A DNA stretch of 64,000 nt. It comes from UBA6022 sp032154105. Its GTDB lineage: Bacteria; Patescibacteriota; Saccharimonadia; Saccharimonadales; Saccharimonadaceae. Below the pieces are notes generated by a model. The model had not been told where the DNA came from and did no database searches. It was given only the letters and a program-made list of their open reading frames with translations. Position numbers and translations under genes: made by a program. Shown one piece after another: positions 63,981 through 64,000 of the stretch. The stretch lies in NCBI GenBank assembly GCA_032154105.1, contig JALDYI010000003.1, positions 20,540 through 84,539 on the forward strand. Direction: 5' to 3'. How positions within the stretch are numbered: the first letter of the stretch is position 1; each line of letters begins with the position of its first letter.

Positions 63981-64000
63981 CACTATCCACTCGCCGATGT

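Overview
The window reads as a chromosome segment of a small-genome, single-membrane bacterium of the Patescibacteria/CPR group, most likely Candidatus Saccharibacteria (TM7). This is inferred from gene content: a type IV pilus locus with PilM, PilN and PilO but no PilQ secretin or PilP; two RNase J paralogues; an FBP-domain protein; SemiSWEET-like and DHH-like proteins of CPR style; UppP, PlsY and CdsA; and intermediate GC. Stop codons follow the standard code: UGA is used as a stop (for example in the ATGA overlap at 32981-32984), which argues against the recoded Gracilibacteria/Absconditabacteria. The taxon cannot be proved from this window alone.

Layout. 1-4.3 kb: a partial MBL-like gene, an HTH regulator, then thrS-atl-miaA read leftward behind a T-box leader, with tRNA-Val divergent from it. 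4.3-13.2 kb: a membrane protein, a 40-codon leaderless gene, nrdR with an apparent NrdR box on its own promoter, a membrane glycosyltransferase, tRNA-Thr/Asp/Arg, sodA, a PpiC-like foldase, a PH-domain membrane protein, ndk, uppP and a Xer-type recombinase. 13.2-27.5 kb: a leftward type IV pilus locus in transcription order TPR protein, secreted protein, pilM, pilN, pilO, a small protein, pilB, pilT, pilC, pilA, pilD and four minor pilins. 27.7-32.2 kb: a proline/serine/threonine-rich surface protein, a kinase-fold protein lying between a short partial copy and the true start of ychF, ychF, and a class F-like sortase. 32.2-41.8 kb: tlyA, a beta-lactamase-fold hydrolase, efp, rpsR-ssb-rpsF, four extra pilins, ftsK and a PQ-loop protein. 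41.9-55.3 kb: two RNase J genes, a uracil-DNA glycosylase behind a 35-codon leader ORF, pnp, an FBP protein, a pilin fused to a LamG-like domain, a Nudix hydrolase, an ASCH protein, an ABC exporter, rpsO, cdsA and plsY. 55.3-64 kb: a UbiA-family prenyltransferase group, truB divergent from a PIG-L deacetylase, a degenerate DHH protein, rpsT with a histone-like tail, an unknown acidic protein, holA and a lipoprotein.

How it works together. The largest coherent system is a monoderm type IV pilus with an extension ATPase, a retraction ATPase, a prepilin peptidase and at least ten prepilins spread over three sites. One prepilin carries a lectin-like domain, which suits an epibiont that must grip a host cell. 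Around it lie envelope functions (undecaprenyl recycling, phospholipid head steps, sortase, surface protein) and a compact RNA-decay and translation set.

Regulation is unusually legible. Nine genes have a -10 hexamer exactly 6 nt before the ATG, implying leaderless mRNAs. Several promoters use a palindromic TTGCAA -35 box, one of them shared by two divergent promoters. The thrS leader folds as a textbook T-box antiterminator/terminator whose UGGA bulge matches the U discriminator of the tRNA-Thr encoded 4 kb away.
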